DNA of 26,387 nucleotides from Chloroflexi bacterium UBA6077 (lineage in GTDB: Bacteria > Chloroflexota > UBA6077), in assembly GCA_002436065.1 (NCBI GenBank), contig DIXP01000085.1, forward strand, positions 1 through 26,387. Reading direction: 5' to 3'. The position numbers and the translations under genes are program-made. The number at the start of each line of letters is the position of its first letter. Positions within the stretch are counted from its first letter, which is position 1. Shown here in pieces: positions 16,742-24,130 of this stretch. Under the pieces are notes generated by a model. It did not search any database. It was not told the origin of the DNA and was given only the letters and a program-made list of their open reading frames with translations.

Positions 16742-16781
16742 GACAGGCGGATCTGGGACCTTCGCCCCAGATCCGCCTGTC
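16742..16781. terminator. Hairpin between rhomboid and sigma factor genes
   Basis: GACAGGCGGATCTGGG at 16742-16757 pairs perfectly with 16766-16781 (16 bp, 8-nt loop). It begins immediately after the stop codon of the leftward sigma factor and follows the rightward rhomboid gene by about 60 bp. No clear T-run follows on either side, so it may end transcription inefficiently or protect mRNA 3' ends. Confidence 0.7.
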
Positions 16782-17864
16782 CTACGTCAGGTAGCTCCTC
16801 AGCGTCTTGGCAACGGAAGGGTGCCGCAGCTTCTCCAGAGCCTTGGCCTCAATCTGCCTAACACGCTCTCGGGTAATCCCGAGCACCTCCCCTATCTTCT
16901 CCAGTGGATAGACGTGCCCGTTGCCCAACCCAAAGCGCAGCTGAAGCACCAACTGCTCCCGTGGGGTCAGCACCGAACCCAGGGCATCCTGGGTCTCGCG
17001 CTTCAGCAGCATCTCGTAGACGGCCTCCTCAGGGTGCTGCGAGATCTCGTCTGCCACCAGGTCGGCCAGTTCCGACTCGTCCTCCTCCCCTATCGGGGCC
17101 TCCAGCGAGCTTGGCACATGGGCTGCCTTGATGGCGTCCCGGACCTTCTGAACGTTCACCCCCAGGGCATGGGCCACCTCGTCCTCGGTTGGCTCTCTAC
17201 CCAACTCCTGCGTGAGCCTCTGGGTAGTCTGGTTCAGACGGGTAATCGCCTCACCCATATGCACCGGAAGCCGGATCGTCCTGGCCTTGTCCGCGATAGC
17301 CCGCGTGACAGCCTGGCGTATCCACCAGGTTGCATAGGTGGAGAACTTGAACCCCTTCCGCCAGTCGTACTTGTGCACGGCCCGCATCAGCCCTATGTTG
17401 CCCTCCTGAATCAGGTCCAAGAGGGGCAACCCTCTGCCGGTGTATCGCTTTGCTACGCTCACTACCAGGCGGAGGTTGGACATGATGAACTTCTCAAGCG
17501 CGGCCTGATCCCCCATCTCGATCCGCTTGGCCAGATCGACCTCCTGCTGCGCAGTCAGCAGAGGGACGTTGGCGATGTCCCGCATGTATGAAAGCAGCGG
17601 GTCCTCGCCGGCTACCTGGCCCGCCGATTCCATCTCATCCAACTCTCGATCGAGGGTGTTGTCCTCCTGGACCGCAACCTCTTCGTCGTCGCTCTCGACA
17701 ACCTCGATGCCCTCGTTCAGGAGGGCATGGTCCACAGCCTCCGCGACCTCGGGGGGGGCTCCAGCGACCAACGACTCGATATCGTCTGCGCTGACGTAGC
17801 CCTGTTCTTTCCCTCGCGAGATCAGCTCTTTGATATCTACTTCTGGCTCTCGGCCCCTCGCCAT
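16782..17864 (-). CDS. rpoD: RNA polymerase primary sigma factor (RpoD/SigA)
   Basis: This 360-residue sigma70 family protein directs RNA polymerase to housekeeping promoters. A short region 1.1 (about residues 8-35) is followed by an acidic stretch (56-80), region 1.2 (88-116), region 2 (130-200, including the -10-reading part with TYATWWIRQAVTRAI at 176-190), region 3 (205-280) and region 4 (296-350) with a helix-turn-helix at about 323-345 ending in TRERVRQIEAKA. The short form without a long insert between 1.2 and 2.1 is typical of Gram-positive and Chloroflexota types. ATG has GGAGGG 7 nt upstream. Region 4.2 has GHVYPLEKIGEVLGI where many relatives have a shorter, different lead-in. It could be one of several RpoD paralogues, but region 1.2 and 2 suit a primary factor. 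Confidence 0.92.
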   Translation of the reverse strand: MARGREPEVDIKELISRGKEQGYVSADDIESLVAGAPPEVAEAVDHALLNEGIEVVESDDEEVAVQEDNTLDRELDEMESAGQVAGEDPLLSYMRDIANVPLLTAQQEVDLAKRIEMGDQAALEKFIMSNLRLVVSVAKRYTGRGLPLLDLIQEGNIGLMRAVHKYDWRKGFKFSTYATWWIRQAVTRAIADKARTIRLPVHMGEAITRLNQTTQRLTQELGREPTEDEVAHALGVNVQKVRDAIKAAHVPSSLEAPIGEEDESELADLVADEISQHPEEAVYEMLLKRETQDALGSVLTPREQLVLQLRFGLGNGHVYPLEKIGEVLGITRERVRQIEAKALEKLRHPSVAKTLRSYLT

Positions 17865-17986
17865 AAGGTTACCCTCCGATCGGCCGACTGCCTTCCATCA
17901 TCCGAACGCGAACAGCTCGGACCTCGGCCCTCTCAGCCAAGTCATCCGAGCTTGGGTTGCAGAATTCGGACGCCTCGCAACAGGTT

Positions 17987-19060
17987 TCAGGTCGGCAAGA
18001 TGTGTGCCCTGGGCGATACACCCTCGATCAGCTCTGCATGGCCCTTCACCCAGGCGAGCAGCCTCAAGACGCCTCGCCGCAGGGAGACCTCGGGCCTCCA
18101 TAGCAGGTCGTCCGCGGCCCTTCGGATGTCGCTCACGTACACTCGCTGGTCCCCCGGGCGCCAATCGCCGTAGTCCACTTCCAGGCGCCTGCCGAGGCCA
18201 TCCTCCAGGAGAGCCACCAACTGCCGAAGGGAGATGGCGTTGTGCGGTCCACCCCCCAGGTTATAGACCCTGCCATGAGCTACGCCGATCCGCTCCACGG
18301 CTCGTTGGAAAGCCAGGATGAGGTCTTCGACGTGCAGGATGTCTCGCACCTGGTGGCCATCCCCATACAGGACAATGGGGCAACCCAGTACGGCATTGAT
18401 GGCGAAGTGAGCCACCCAACCCTGGTCCTCGTTGCCGAACTGGCGGGGACCGTAGATACACGATTGGCGGAAGACAACCGTCGGCAGGTCGTAGATGCGG
18501 GCGTAGTCCCTGACGTATTGGTCCGCGGCCCCCTTGGAGCATCCGTAGGGGGAGCAGAAGTCCAGCGGCCACCCCTCCGGAACCCCATGGGGCAGGTCCC
18601 GCAAGCGGTAGCCTCCGTCTGAAAGTTCGACAGAAGCTCCTTCCATGCAACCATACACCTTGTTGCTGGAGGAAAAGACCACGGTGGGCCGCCGGCGCGA
18701 CTCACGAGCCGCCTCCAGCAGGTTGAGCGTGCCCAGGGCATTGACCTCGAAGTCGTAGCGTGGATCCTGTACGGAGGTGGTCACCGCCACCTGGGAGGCC
18801 AGGTGGAAGACAACATCGGCATCGGCAGCCGCCAACCTCAGTTCCCTACAGTCCCGCACGTCTCCGATGACCACTTCAAGCCTCTCGGAGAGGGTAGAGG
18901 ATCGCAGCCATCCCAGGTTTGCCTCGGCACCGGGCCGTGATAGGTTGTCGAACAGCCTCACCCTCCGGCCCAAGGATAGGTAGTGGCTCACCAGGTTACT
19001 ACCGATGAAGCCTGCCCCTCCAGTGATGAGGATCAGCCCATCTCTCTTGTCGTTCCCCAC
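17987..19060 (-). CDS. rfbE: NAD-dependent sugar epimerase, CDP-paratose 2-epimerase-like
   Basis: This protein of about 357 residues is an extended short-chain dehydrogenase. The NAD site GGAGFIG is at 14-20, the catalytic Tyr172 and Lys176 lie in SPYGCSKG, and a serine cluster is at 130-132. The segments DNLSRPGAEANLGWL, SSNKVYG and GCSKGAADQY closely follow Salmonella RfbE, which converts CDP-paratose to CDP-tyvelose. Genes for making CDP-paratose are not in the window, so a related nucleotide sugar is possible. The frame runs up to a TTG at 19129, but GTG at 19060 has GAGGGGG 8 nt upstream and is close to the NAD motif. It follows the heptose genes by 93 bp and likely shares their glycan pathway. 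Confidence 0.8.
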   Translation of the reverse strand: MGNDKRDGLILITGGAGFIGSNLVSHYLSLGRRVRLFDNLSRPGAEANLGWLRSSTLSERLEVVIGDVRDCRELRLAAADADVVFHLASQVAVTTSVQDPRYDFEVNALGTLNLLEAARESRRRPTVVFSSSNKVYGCMEGASVELSDGGYRLRDLPHGVPEGWPLDFCSPYGCSKGAADQYVRDYARIYDLPTVVFRQSCIYGPRQFGNEDQGWVAHFAINAVLGCPIVLYGDGHQVRDILHVEDLILAFQRAVERIGVAHGRVYNLGGGPHNAISLRQLVALLEDGLGRRLEVDYGDWRPGDQRVYVSDIRRAADDLLWRPEVSLRRGVLRLLAWVKGHAELIEGVSPRAHILPT

Positions 19061-19153
19061 CCTTTCCGCCCCCTCGGATCGAAGTCGAGGCTCTTCATCT
19101 TGAACAAGTATCAAGATGCGGGCCACCAACAGCCATCGATAGGCATGGGGCGC

Positions 19154-19792
19154 CTAGAACAGGCGGGGAAGTTGCTCGAACACCGGCAGGGTAAGGGCGC
19201 GGCGCGCCCCCATGGCGAGCTTATCCAGCGGGCTGGCCGGGACCAGTTTCTCAGTCACCAGGATGCTGTGCACGGCATGCCGCAGATCCCGCGATATGGA
19301 GTATCCCCCCACCCTCCTGGCGTCCCGCCGTAGGAACTGCCTCAGGCCACGTCCTGTGAGCACGAGGATCGTGCGGCAACCGGCCGCTCTGCCGGCCTGA
19401 ATATCGCTGAGGGCATCTCCGACCAGGTAGGACTGCTCCAGCTCGATGCCAAGCCGGCCGGCAGCAGCCAGCAGCAGGCCCGGCCGGGGCTTCCGGCAGG
19501 AGCAGTGCTCATCAGGGCGGTGCGGGCAGTAATAGACGGCATCAACCACGGCTCCGGCAGCCTCCAGTTCGCCCGTCATGCGGTCGTGGATACTGTCCAA
19601 TGCCTCACGGCTGAGGAGGCCGCGATTGATGACAGCCTGGTTGGTAAGGATCACGGTGCGAAGGCCCGCCCGGGTGAGTTCGACCATGCCCTCCACGGCA
19701 CCCGGCAGGAAAACAAACTCATCCCAACTCTTGACGTGATCCTTGCGATTGCGGTTGATGACTCCATCTCGGTCAACGAATACTGCCTTCAA
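19154..19792 (-). CDS. gmhB: D-glycero-manno-heptose 1,7-bisphosphate 7-phosphatase-like HAD protein
   Basis: This 212-residue protein belongs to the HAD histidinol-phosphate phosphatase branch. The nucleophile motif VDRDGVIN places Asp7 and Asp9, the second motif LTNQ is at 49-52, and the GDALSDI segment gives Asp126 and Asp130. A zinc-binding loop with Cys89, His91, Cys97 and Cys99 is the GmhB signature. GmhB removes the 7-phosphate from heptose 1,7-bisphosphate in the cytoplasm. The C-terminal 40 residues extend past the usual end (family about 180-190). Only 3 bp separate it from the upstream GmhA-like gene, which strongly supports a heptose role over histidinol phosphate. Confidence 0.87.
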   Translation of the reverse strand: MKAVFVDRDGVINRNRKDHVKSWDEFVFLPGAVEGMVELTRAGLRTVILTNQAVINRGLLSREALDSIHDRMTGELEAAGAVVDAVYYCPHRPDEHCSCRKPRPGLLLAAAGRLGIELEQSYLVGDALSDIQAGRAAGCRTILVLTGRGLRQFLRRDARRVGGYSISRDLRHAVHSILVTEKLVPASPLDKLAMGARRALTLPVFEQLPRLF

Positions 19793-19795
19793 CCG

Positions 19796-20476
19796 CTAGC
19801 CTCGCTTGCGAGTGCCCCCATCGCCCGAGGGCGCAGTCACCATCTCTGCCGCCCTCAACGCCACGGAGATTACGTGGTCCAGGATGAGATGGCCGTCCTC
19901 TGCCACCTCGATTCGGCTGCTCGGAACCACTACACTTATGTCGACCATATCCTTCAAACGACCGCCCGGACGGCCGGTGAAGCCTACCGTAAGGGCGCCG
20001 GCGGTCCTGGCCACGTCGACTGCCTTCAGCACATTGGGCGAGTTCCCACTGCCACTGACCGCGATCACGAGGTCCCGGGGAAGGACCAGATTGATCAACT
20101 GCTCAGCGAAGATGTCCTCGTAGGCGGAGTCGTTGGCCCACGCCGTCATCAGAGCCACGTTGTCGGTGAGGGCGATGGCCCGGATTCTCCTGACACCCGG
20201 TACGATGGAGGTCTTGGCGAGGTCGCAGGCCATATGAGAGGCAAGAGAGGCGCTGCCTCCGTTCCCCAGGAGAAAGATCTGACCATTGCGATCCCTGGTC
20301 TCCTGAATGGCCTGCACCACCCGCCGGATGTCCCCTCGGGGGAGGGCCGCAACCATCTCGGCCACTTCCTTGAGATATCGATCGATCGCGTCCACCGCAT
20401 ATTCCTTGCTGTACTGTCTTGCTGGCCTCAGGCCGCCGGCGACGTGCAGCGGCTCGATAAGACGAAGCCGATCCAT
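19796..20476 (-). CDS. gmhA: Sedoheptulose-7-phosphate isomerase (GmhA-like SIS protein)
   Basis: This SIS-domain protein of up to 226 residues carries GNGGSAS at 71-77, the DNVALMTAWAND segment, SGSGNSPN at 141-148 and a C-terminal His201. These fit phosphoheptose isomerase, which turns sedoheptulose 7-phosphate into heptose 7-phosphate, rather than DiaA-type or sugar-regulatory SIS proteins. I chose ATG 20476 with AGGG 7 nt upstream. GTG at 20395, with AAGGA 6-7 nt upstream, would give 199 residues, nearer the family norm, and may be the real start. The frame open further up to 20659 runs into the repeat island and is not coding. It is the first gene of a leftward gmhA-gmhB-epimerase run. 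Confidence 0.88.
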   Translation of the reverse strand: MDRLRLIEPLHVAGGLRPARQYSKEYAVDAIDRYLKEVAEMVAALPRGDIRRVVQAIQETRDRNGQIFLLGNGGSASLASHMACDLAKTSIVPGVRRIRAIALTDNVALMTAWANDSAYEDIFAEQLINLVLPRDLVIAVSGSGNSPNVLKAVDVARTAGALTVGFTGRPGGRLKDMVDISVVVPSSRIEVAEDGHLILDHVISVALRAAEMVTAPSGDGGTRKRG

Positions 20477-20534
20477 CACCAAGCCCTGTGATAAGCCTGC
20501 AAACACTTCCAAGCAACAATTATGCCGAGAAGAA

Positions 20535-20542
20535 GCAAAGGA
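20535..20542. repeat. 8-bp direct repeat GCAAAGGA, copy 1 of 3
   Basis: GCAAAGGA immediately precedes the first element with GGCATGGTTCA ends. Exact copies follow that element (20789-20796) and the second one (20937-20944). Their placement is that of target-site duplications. Confidence 0.75.
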
Positions 20543-20788
20543 GGCATGGTTCACGGAAGAGGTCACCCTCCCAGGAGGGTCATGCTCCTGCTCCCGAACG
20601 GGGGAGTGACTGGGAGGGCGAGCCTCCCGGCGAGCCGCCTGTTGGGGTGGCGCCCACATCCCCCATCGAGCGGCTCAGGCGGGAGGTGATTGCTGCTCCC
20701 CCACCGGGCGGCTCAGCGGGAGCTTCGCCCTCCCAGAGCGTGCTCCCCCAAAGTGTCACCCCGATCCGACGGCTCCGTGAACCATGCC
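20543..20788. mobile_element. MITE-like element 1 (246 bp, 11-bp inverted ends)
   Basis: Starts with GGCATGGTTCA and ends with TGAACCATGCC, a perfect 11-bp inverted repeat. Inside, 20610-20639 (CTGGGAGGGCGAG start) pairs with 20706-20736 (ending TTCGCCCTCCCAG), with further hairpins between. It has no coding capacity and is bounded on both sides by GCAAAGGA. This fits a small non-autonomous transposable element with an 8-bp target duplication. The transposase family is not identifiable from the ends alone. Confidence 0.65.
20610..20736. repeat. Inner palindrome of element 1
   Basis: The arms 20610-20639 and 20706-20736 are largely complementary (CTGGGAGGGCGA on the left, TCGCCCTCCCAG on the right), with GAGCCGCC/GGGCGGCTC also pairing. 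Arms of this type recur as intergenic palindromes in several GC-rich environmental bacteria (recollection). Confidence 0.65.
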
Positions 20789-20796
20789 GCAAAGGA
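20789..20796. repeat. 8-bp direct repeat GCAAAGGA, copy 2 of 3
   Basis: The exact 8-mer sits between the two elements and is shared by both, with TGAACCATGCC on its left and GGCATGGTTCA on its right. The facing ends also make an 11-bp hairpin (20778-20807). Confidence 0.75.
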
Positions 20797-20936
20797 GGCA
20801 TGGTTCAGACAACAGGCGAGATGGCGTAACAGTGTAGGGGCGACCGGCCGGTCGCCCTGGCGGGGCAGGCCGGCGAATGGGCAGGGCGACCGCGGGTCGC
20901 CCCTACAGCAATGTCACCACAGTCGCGAACCATGCC
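20797..20936. mobile_element. MITE-like element 2 (140 bp)
   Basis: Begins GGCATGGTTCA and ends GAACCATGCC, a 10-bp inverted repeat matching the ends of element 1. Its inner palindrome differs: TGTAGGGGCGACC at 20833-20845 is mirrored by GGTCGCCCCTACA ending at 20907. It is followed by the third GCAAAGGA. The right 55 bp, in reverse, closely match the element start at 26333. Confidence 0.65.
20833..20907. repeat. Inner palindrome of element 2 (TGTAGGGGCGACC type)
   Basis: Left arm 20833-20858 and right arm 20882-20907 are inverted copies with small differences around GGCC/CGCG. The same arm occurs at 26361-26387. Confidence 0.8.
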
Positions 20937-20944
20937 GCAAAGGA
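20937..20944. repeat. 8-bp direct repeat GCAAAGGA, copy 3 of 3
   Basis: Exact third copy, directly after element 2. Removing both elements and two copies would restore a plausible empty site. Confidence 0.75.
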
Positions 20945-20995
20945 AACTGTGCGGCATGAGGGAAAAGAGGGAGGAACCGAGGAAAGGAGAGACCG

Positions 20996-21132
20996 CCGTA
21001 GTGCAGGGCCCTGTGCCCTGCCACCCGTTGGAGTACGCCTACATAACCACCTGCCCTACCCGTACCCGGACCCATGGGCAACGGCGCAAGGCAGGGCAAC
21101 AGGACGGCAGGGCAGAGCGCCCTGCACTACGG
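20996..21132. repeat. Third palindromic element of the island
   Basis: The left arm 20996-21022 (CCGTAGTGCAGGGC start) matches the complement of the right arm 21106-21132 at 25 of 27 positions. The ends do not carry the GGCATGGTTCA sequence, so this is a different repeat type. It ends about 20 bp from the stop of the leftward flippase-like gene and could serve as its terminator. Confidence 0.7.
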
Positions 21133-21152
21133 GTTAGGGCTACCCTGGCAGC

Positions 21153-22202
21153 CTATCTCGGCGCACCCACCGGCAGAGGGGTCTCTTGAGCGCATTCTCG
21201 CCAGCCCATGAGGGTGAGACCGCGCCGCCAGAGGGCGAAGGCGCCAATCAGCCCGACAGGAAGGATCCACAGGAGGTGCATCACAACTGCATAGCCCAGC
21301 GCAGCCTCCCTGCCCACGCCATAGGCTCCCAGGGCAAGCACGACCAGGTAGTGGTAGACGCCCACGTAGCCCGGCGATGAGGGCACCACCATCCCCAGGT
21401 TAGTCAACGCCACCACCAGGAAGGCCGCCCAGATGGGGATCTGGATGTGGAAAGCGAGCATCCCGAAGTAGAAGCAGAGCACATTGACCAACCATATCGC
21501 CATGGTGGCAGCACTGACCCTGGCCAGGGCCCCCTTCCCTCTGAGCCCCTCCACCCCCACGCAGAGGGCCTCCGCCCACTTCTCGGCGATCGACTTGCCT
21601 GGGAAGCGAGGCATCGCCACCAGCAGGCGAAAGAAGAAGCTGCGTCCCCATGGGTAGGCCATGGCCACGCAGACCGACAGCAGCACCACGCCGCCAACCC
21701 CAACCAAGAGGCCCGATTGGGCGACCCAGGCCGGTAGTTCGGCCGTGGGGAGCGCCACGGCCAGCAGCAGGGCAACGGCCACCACATCCAGCACCCTGTC
21801 CACGGCCACGGTGGAGAGCACCGCCACGGCGCTCACCCGCTCAACCCTGGCCAGGAAGTACACTCGGGCTATCTCTCCCAGCCTGCCGGGAAGAACCGTG
21901 GACACGAGGTAGCCCACGCACATGCTGTACAGGAGGTTGGTGCAGGAGGGCTTCCCGGCGGGGGCCAGCAGCATCTGCCACTTGAGGACCTTGATCCACA
22001 CGTCGAGAAGGATGGCCAGCAGGGAGGGGATCAGCCACCAGTAGTCGGCCCGCTGAAGGGTGGCCCAGAAGTGGCTCCACTCCAGGTTCCAGACGAGCAA
22101 GATCAAGCATGCGACGCTGACGGCGATGCCCAACAGCGTCTTCAGCAGGTCGGGACGGGAGTCCTTGGCGGTGTCAACGTTCATCAGGTGGTTCCCATGC
22201 AT
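21153..22202 (-). CDS. Flippase-like integral membrane protein (LPG synthase TM/UPF0104 family)
   Basis: This 349-residue protein has about eight hydrophobic helices. The stretch PGRLGEIARVYFL near residues 104-116 and the DRVLDVV segment about 30 residues later are the signature of the lysylphosphatidylglycerol-synthase transmembrane domain, also seen in YbhN-like proteins. The soluble synthase domain is absent. Members are thought to move lipids or lipid-linked sugars. The start at ATG 22202 overlaps the upstream gene by 29 nt; ATG 22184 is an alternative. It follows a sugar nucleotidyltransferase directly, which suggests a part in glycan-lipid handling (inference). Confidence 0.85.
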   Translation of the reverse strand: MHGNHLMNVDTAKDSRPDLLKTLLGIAVSVACLILLVWNLEWSHFWATLQRADYWWLIPSLLAILLDVWIKVLKWQMLLAPAGKPSCTNLLYSMCVGYLVSTVLPGRLGEIARVYFLARVERVSAVAVLSTVAVDRVLDVVAVALLLAVALPTAELPAWVAQSGLLVGVGGVVLLSVCVAMAYPWGRSFFFRLLVAMPRFPGKSIAEKWAEALCVGVEGLRGKGALARVSAATMAIWLVNVLCFYFGMLAFHIQIPIWAAFLVVALTNLGMVVPSSPGYVGVYHYLVVLALGAYGVGREAALGYAVVMHLLWILPVGLIGAFALWRRGLTLMGWRECAQETPLPVGAPR

Positions 22203-22917
22203 CCCAGTGGCGCCCCAATGCCGAGACGTCCTCCTGGGCCTTTCGATAACTCTCCGGAGTCCCTATGTCCAGCAGGTAGCCCTCAAGCAGACGAGCGTAC
22301 ACAGGGATTTCCTGTTGAAGCAGGTGAGGCACCAGATCCTGTCCGAAGTCGTGGTAGCTGCCAGGGGGAACATCTCGAAGGATGGACCGCTCGGCCACGT
22401 ACACCCCCGCGCTGGCCAAGTTTCCATCGATCTCACCCGGCCTCGGCTTCTCCACGAAGCGCGACACCCGGCCGTTCGCGTCCAACTCCGCGATCCCCTT
22501 GGAGGAAGGATCATCGGTTTCCATGAGGCCCATGGTCAGGGCAGCCGCGCTCCGGCGGTGCAACTCTACCAGAGGTTCCAGATCTACGTCCAGCAGCATG
22601 TCCCCATACACGACCAGGAATTGCGGACTGAGGTAGTCCTCCAGCTTCTTGGCAGCGCCCGCCGAGCCCAGGATGGGATCCTCCCAGGAATAGGAGACCC
22701 TCAGCCCAAATCGACTGCCGTCGCCCACGTAGTCGGTGATAACATGGGGCAGGTAGTGCAGGTTGATGGCTGCCTCCCCAATCCCCTGTCCCCGAAGCCA
22801 ACGAAGGAGGTGGCGCAACAGCGGGGCTCCACCCACAGGAAGCATCGGCTTGGGACAGGTGAGTGTGAGAGGGCGAAGACGTGTACCCTCGCCGGCTGCC
22901 AGGATCAGAGCTTTCAT
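22174..22917 (-). CDS. Sugar-1-phosphate nucleotidyltransferase (HddC/RmlA/ManC-like)
   Basis: This 247-residue cytoplasmic protein has the pyrophosphorylase signature GEGTRLRPLT at 9-18, PKPMLPV at 22-28, the GSAG loop at 84-87, the metal-binding Asp106 in YGDM and a later EKP motif. It joins a sugar 1-phosphate to an NTP to give a nucleotide sugar. The short length resembles MurU, HddC and other single-domain transferases. Nearby gmhA and gmhB suggest heptose 1-phosphate, but mannose or glucose 1-phosphate are equally possible from sequence. The ATG at 22917 is 7 nt after the larC stop, with GAGG in the larC end; the GTG at 22938 is less likely. Confidence 0.85.
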   Translation of the reverse strand: MKALILAAGEGTRLRPLTLTCPKPMLPVGGAPLLRHLLRWLRGQGIGEAAINLHYLPHVITDYVGDGSRFGLRVSYSWEDPILGSAGAAKKLEDYLSPQFLVVYGDMLLDVDLEPLVELHRRSAAALTMGLMETDDPSSKGIAELDANGRVSRFVEKPRPGEIDGNLASAGVYVAERSILRDVPPGSYHDFGQDLVPHLLQQEIPVYARLLEGYLLDIGTPESYRKAQEDVSALGRHWDAWEPPDER

Positions 22918-22924
22918 GGGATCA

Positions 22925-24094
22925 CTACGCCTCACCACGATTCCGGCAAGCGTCCAGTGTGGCCTGCACCACCTCCATCAGGGGTAGCCCCCTGTCTCGA
23001 GCGATCCGGGCGCAGTCCTCGTACTCGGGGGCACAGCTCTCTCTGCCCTCGAAGGACTTCACCTTGATCCTCACAGGGCCGTAAGAGGTCTCCACGCTGT
23101 CCTGCCTCCGGTCGGCCATGAGCCGGCCGGTCCGGCTGATCCTCACGCCGAGGGTGGTGGTCTCCCTGAGGATGGCAGCGGCAAGATCTCGCTCCTTCGC
23201 CAGGGGCGCGATAACGCTCAGCATCACCGCAGGGCGGTTCTTCTTCATCTGGATGGGAGTGAAGAAGACATCCAGCGCCCCGGCAGAGAACAGCCGCTCC
23301 ATCGCGAAGCCGAGGGTCTCCGGCGTGACGTCGTCCAGATTGGCCTCGATCAGAGAGGTCGTCTCCTGGCCTCCATCCGCCTGCTCGCCAATCCAGATCC
23401 GAAGGGCGTTGGCCCAGGGAAGCTGCTTGGTGCCAAAGCCGTAGCCCATCGCCTTGAGCCGGAGGTCCGGCTGCCGGAAGGTGGCCAGCGTGGCAAGGAT
23501 GGCCGCACCCGTGGGTGTCACCAACTCCGCCTCCACATCCACCGCCCGCAACGGCGCACCCACCCTGGCCAGGATCTCCGCAGTCGCGGGGGCCGGCACC
23601 GGCAGGATCCCGTGGGCCGACTTGATGGTCCCACGACCCGTGGGCAGGGCAGAAGCATAGACATCCTTGATCCCCAGTAGATCCAGCCCCACCACGGCCC
23701 CCACCACGTCCACGATGGCATCCACCGCCCCGACCTCGTGGAAGTGGACGTGGTCCACCGTGGTGCCGTGAACCTTGGCCTCGGCCTCGGCCAGGGTGCG
23801 GAAGACCCTCCCTGCCTTCTCCTTCACAGAGGTGGTCAGGGGCGACGAACCGATGATTTCAAGGATATGGGAGAGGTGGCGATGGGGTTGAGCGGTGCCT
23901 TTGTCCAGATCGACGGTGGCCTGGGTGCCGCTAATCCCCTGCCTCTCCACCTTGTCGAAGCGCAACTCGTAGCCGGAGAGGCCCAACTTGGCTACCTCAG
24001 CCCGTAAGGCTTCAGGGTCGGCTCCGGCGTCCACCAGGGCACCCAAGGTCATGTCGCCGCTGACCCCACTAAAGCAATCGAAATAGGCGATCAT
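22925..24094 (-). CDS. larC: LarC, nickel-pincer cofactor biosynthesis protein
   Basis: This 389-residue protein matches the DUF111/LarC family, with an N-terminal DCFSGVSGDM signature, a His-rich HVHFHEVGAVDAIVD segment, a PTGAA motif and an ANLDDVTPE segment at the start of the C-terminal half. LarC inserts nickel into the pyridinium dithiocarboxylate pincer cofactor of lactate racemase-type enzymes, using CTP. In Lactiplantibacillus plantarum it is made from two frames by programmed frameshift; here it is one frame. GAGG lies 6 nt before the ATG at 24094, so I prefer it to the TTG at 24106. No larA, larB or larE is in the window. It sits between folC and a nucleotidyltransferase gene, with gaps of 36 and 7 bp, so it is likely co-transcribed. 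Confidence 0.92.
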   Translation of the reverse strand: MIAYFDCFSGVSGDMTLGALVDAGADPEALRAEVAKLGLSGYELRFDKVERQGISGTQATVDLDKGTAQPHRHLSHILEIIGSSPLTTSVKEKAGRVFRTLAEAEAKVHGTTVDHVHFHEVGAVDAIVDVVGAVVGLDLLGIKDVYASALPTGRGTIKSAHGILPVPAPATAEILARVGAPLRAVDVEAELVTPTGAAILATLATFRQPDLRLKAMGYGFGTKQLPWANALRIWIGEQADGGQETTSLIEANLDDVTPETLGFAMERLFSAGALDVFFTPIQMKKNRPAVMLSVIAPLAKERDLAAAILRETTTLGVRISRTGRLMADRRQDSVETSYGPVRIKVKSFEGRESCAPEYEDCARIARDRGLPLMEVVQATLDACRNRGEA

Positions 24095-24130
24095 CTCTAA
24101 CCTCAACAGTACTGTGAGTGCTGAGTGGAG

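Larger units (their letters stand above)
20477..21152. other. 676-bp gene-free repeat island
   Basis: There is no accepted gene here. The stretch holds two palindromic elements with shared ends (20543-20788 and 20797-20936), three copies of GCAAAGGA, and a further palindrome (20996-21132). Many short frames cross it on both strands, all with low-complexity Pro/Gly/Arg translations. A promoter for gmhA should lie near 20477-20530, but I see only weak matches. Confidence 0.75.

Noticed and set aside
20477..20659. N-terminal extension of the GmhA-like protein
   Set aside because: The extra 61 codons read into the repeat element and do not resemble the family.
20833..20945. CRISPR-like repetition
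   Set aside because: The repeats are inverted and nested with end sequences, not direct repeats with regular spacers.
22060..23067. 335-codon rightward frame across the nucleotidyltransferase and larC ends
   Set aside because: Shadow of well-recognised leftward genes; low-complexity translation.
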